7,425 nucleotides of DNA. It comes from Bacteroidota bacterium (GTDB taxonomy: Bacteria; Bacteroidota; Bacteroidia; Chitinophagales; LD1). Positions 6,354 to 7,425 of the stretch are shown here, in pieces. The stretch is taken from NCBI GenBank assembly GCA_018267355.1, contig JAFDYP010000635.1, forward strand, positions 1 through 7,425, in the 5' to 3' direction. Made by a program: the position numbers and the translations under genes. The notes below the pieces were generated by a model. It did no database searches and was not told the DNA's origin. It saw only the letters and a program-made list of their open reading frames with translations. Position 1 is the stretch's first letter, and the number at the start of each line of letters is the position of its first letter.

Positions 6354-7425
6354 ATGCGCAAATCTGCTATTATATCAGTACTCCTCGCCCTTATCACTAC
6401 ATGCCACCTATATGGCCAGCAGCTAATATCAGACAGCCTGATGCTACATCTGAGCCGGGCACAAGTAGATTCAGCTTTTACCATCAATGGTATTCCGCTC
6501 ACATCACCGGTCGGAGTATCATTCCACAGACTGATATACAGCACCAGCAATGCAGCCCACACAGGCACAGAGATCGTATCTGGACTGATCATAGTGCCTG
6601 ATAGCAGTACATGCCCTATGGCTATCGCGCTCTATGACCATGGCACCGTGACACAGCGGTGGGATGTACCGGGTTTTCTGGGATATGAGTCGCTGCTACC
6701 GCTCATCCTGGCTGCGCAAGGCTACTATGCTATCGCTCCTGACTATCTCGGGCTGGGTATCAATGCCGGTGTGCACCCATATATCCACGCAGCCACTGAG
6801 GCTCAGGCTGGTATAGACATGATCTTTGCCTCCAAGCAATTTGCGACTAATCATAGCCTCCGCCTGAGCGATCAGCTCTTTGTGACAGGCTACTCGCAGG
6901 GCGGCCATGCGTGTATGGCTACACACCGCGCCATACAGCAGCAATATGCAGGGCAGCTCACAGTGACAGCCTCAGCTCCCGGCTCAGGGCCCTATAATCT
7001 CTCCGGCATACAAGCTGCCGGACTGGCCAGTGGCAGCTACTATGCCTACCCCTCCTATTTGCCATACCTCGTCTTTGGCTACGAAAGTGTGTATCACAAC
7101 CTATATGACAGTGTGCCACAGTTTCTGCAGCATCCGTGGGATAGTATATTGCCGCCGCTATATACCGGCCTCATCAGTGCCGACTCTATCAATGGCATCA
7201 TGCCACACTATGCGGACTCCTTTGTAGTAGATAGCCAGCTCATCTGGTATAATACGGACTCCGCTCAAAACCCGCTGCGCCTAGACCTGCGTGATAATGA
7301 CGTCTATGCCTGGGTGCCACAGGCTCCAATGATGCTCGTCTACTGTACAGCAGATGAGCAGGTAGTTTACCAAAGCTCCATTTTTGCTTATAATTATTTC
7401 CTGAGCCACGGAGACTCTGCAGTGA
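6354..7425 (+). CDS. Exported alpha/beta hydrolase, secretory lipase-like (3' end beyond the window)
   Basis: The frame is open from the ATG at 6354 to the window edge, giving 357 residues plus one base, with no stop codon. A signal peptide occupies about 1-21 (M-R-K-S then a hydrophobic core, ending L-Y-G before Q-Q). An oxyanion-type segment Y-D-H-G-T is at 94-98, A-P-D-Y-L-G-L-G at 128-135, and the nucleophile elbow G-Y-S-Q-G-G-H at 179-185 with Ser181. A likely catalytic Asp334 sits in C-T-A-D-E-Q-V (331-337). The catalytic His is expected some 20-60 residues further on, outside the window. The order and the large insertion between Ser and Asp resemble secretory lipases and related serine esterases. 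In this phylum such proteins often end in a type IX sorting domain, which cannot be tested here. Alternatives are a carboxylesterase or a peptidase of the same fold. It is transcribed away from the acylase. Confidence 0.82.
   Translation, partial: MRKSAIISVLLALITTCHLYGQQLISDSLMLHLSRAQVDSAFTINGIPLTSPVGVSFHRLIYSTSNAAHTGTEIVSGLIIVPDSSTCPMAIALYDHGTVTQRWDVPGFLGYESLLPLILAAQGYYAIAPDYLGLGINAGVHPYIHAATEAQAGIDMIFASKQFATNHSLRLSDQLFVTGYSQGGHACMATHRAIQQQYAGQLTVTASAPGSGPYNLSGIQAAGLASGSYYAYPSYLPYLVFGYESVYHNLYDSVPQFLQHPWDSILPPLYTGLISADSINGIMPHYADSFVVDSQLIWYNTDSAQNPLRLDLRDNDVYAWVPQAPMMLVYCTADEQVVYQSSIFAYNYFLSHGDSAV

Noticed and set aside
6209..6601. Forward open frame of 130 codons crossing the start of the lipase-like gene.
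   Set aside because: It is in another frame from the signal-peptide-bearing gene at 6354, and its translation lacks domain features.

Overview
The window looks like chromosomal DNA of a Bacteroidota bacterium. I infer the class Chitinophagia or Saprospiria, but only loosely. The support is a two-HU-domain CCDC81-type protein fused to a SPOR domain, a pyridoxine 5'-phosphate synthase with the N-I-N-K motif typical of the phylum, a candidate -33/-7 promoter of the Bacteroidota kind (TTTG plus a TAnnTTTG-like box), no Shine-Dalgarno sequences ahead of the genes, and several exported hydrolases. Base composition looks even and moderate across the window, and I see no insertion sequence, tRNA, rRNA or CRISPR array.

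Layout. Bases 1-87 may hold the last codons of an upstream gene. Three genes follow on the + strand at 180-2927 with gaps of 32 and 10 bases: a membrane-anchored HU-CCDC81/SPOR protein, an exported alpha/beta hydrolase of the prolyl-aminopeptidase (S33) type, and pdxJ. A weak hairpin at 2982-2999 probably ends this unit. A second + strand unit at 3118-4074 encodes an ArsR-type repressor of the SdpR kind and a six-pass membrane protein of the SdpI kind. It has a candidate promoter at 3050-3079 and a 7-base inverted repeat at 3080-3101 that is a good autorepressor operator candidate. A large penicillin-acylase-family Ntn hydrolase (6196-4076, - strand) converges on sdpI, with a single base between the two stop codons. 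A divergent gene starts at 6354 on the + strand and runs off the right edge. It encodes an exported alpha/beta hydrolase resembling secretory lipases, and no stop codon is present in the window.

How the genes fit together. The first unit mixes envelope biology, an exported hydrolase and vitamin B6 synthesis, with no shared pathway that I can name. The sdpR-sdpI pair resembles the immunity half of the Bacillus SDP toxin system but has no toxin gene beside it, so a self-regulated membrane-stress or bacteriocin-resistance module is the best guess. Three of the seven supported reading frames encode signal-peptide-bearing serine-nucleophile hydrolases, which points to processing of small acylated, peptide or ester substrates outside the cytoplasm. 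I did not find a clearly new system. The points most worth checking are the orphan sdpRI module with its operator, the almost touching convergent ends, and the DNA-to-peptidoglycan architecture of the first gene.
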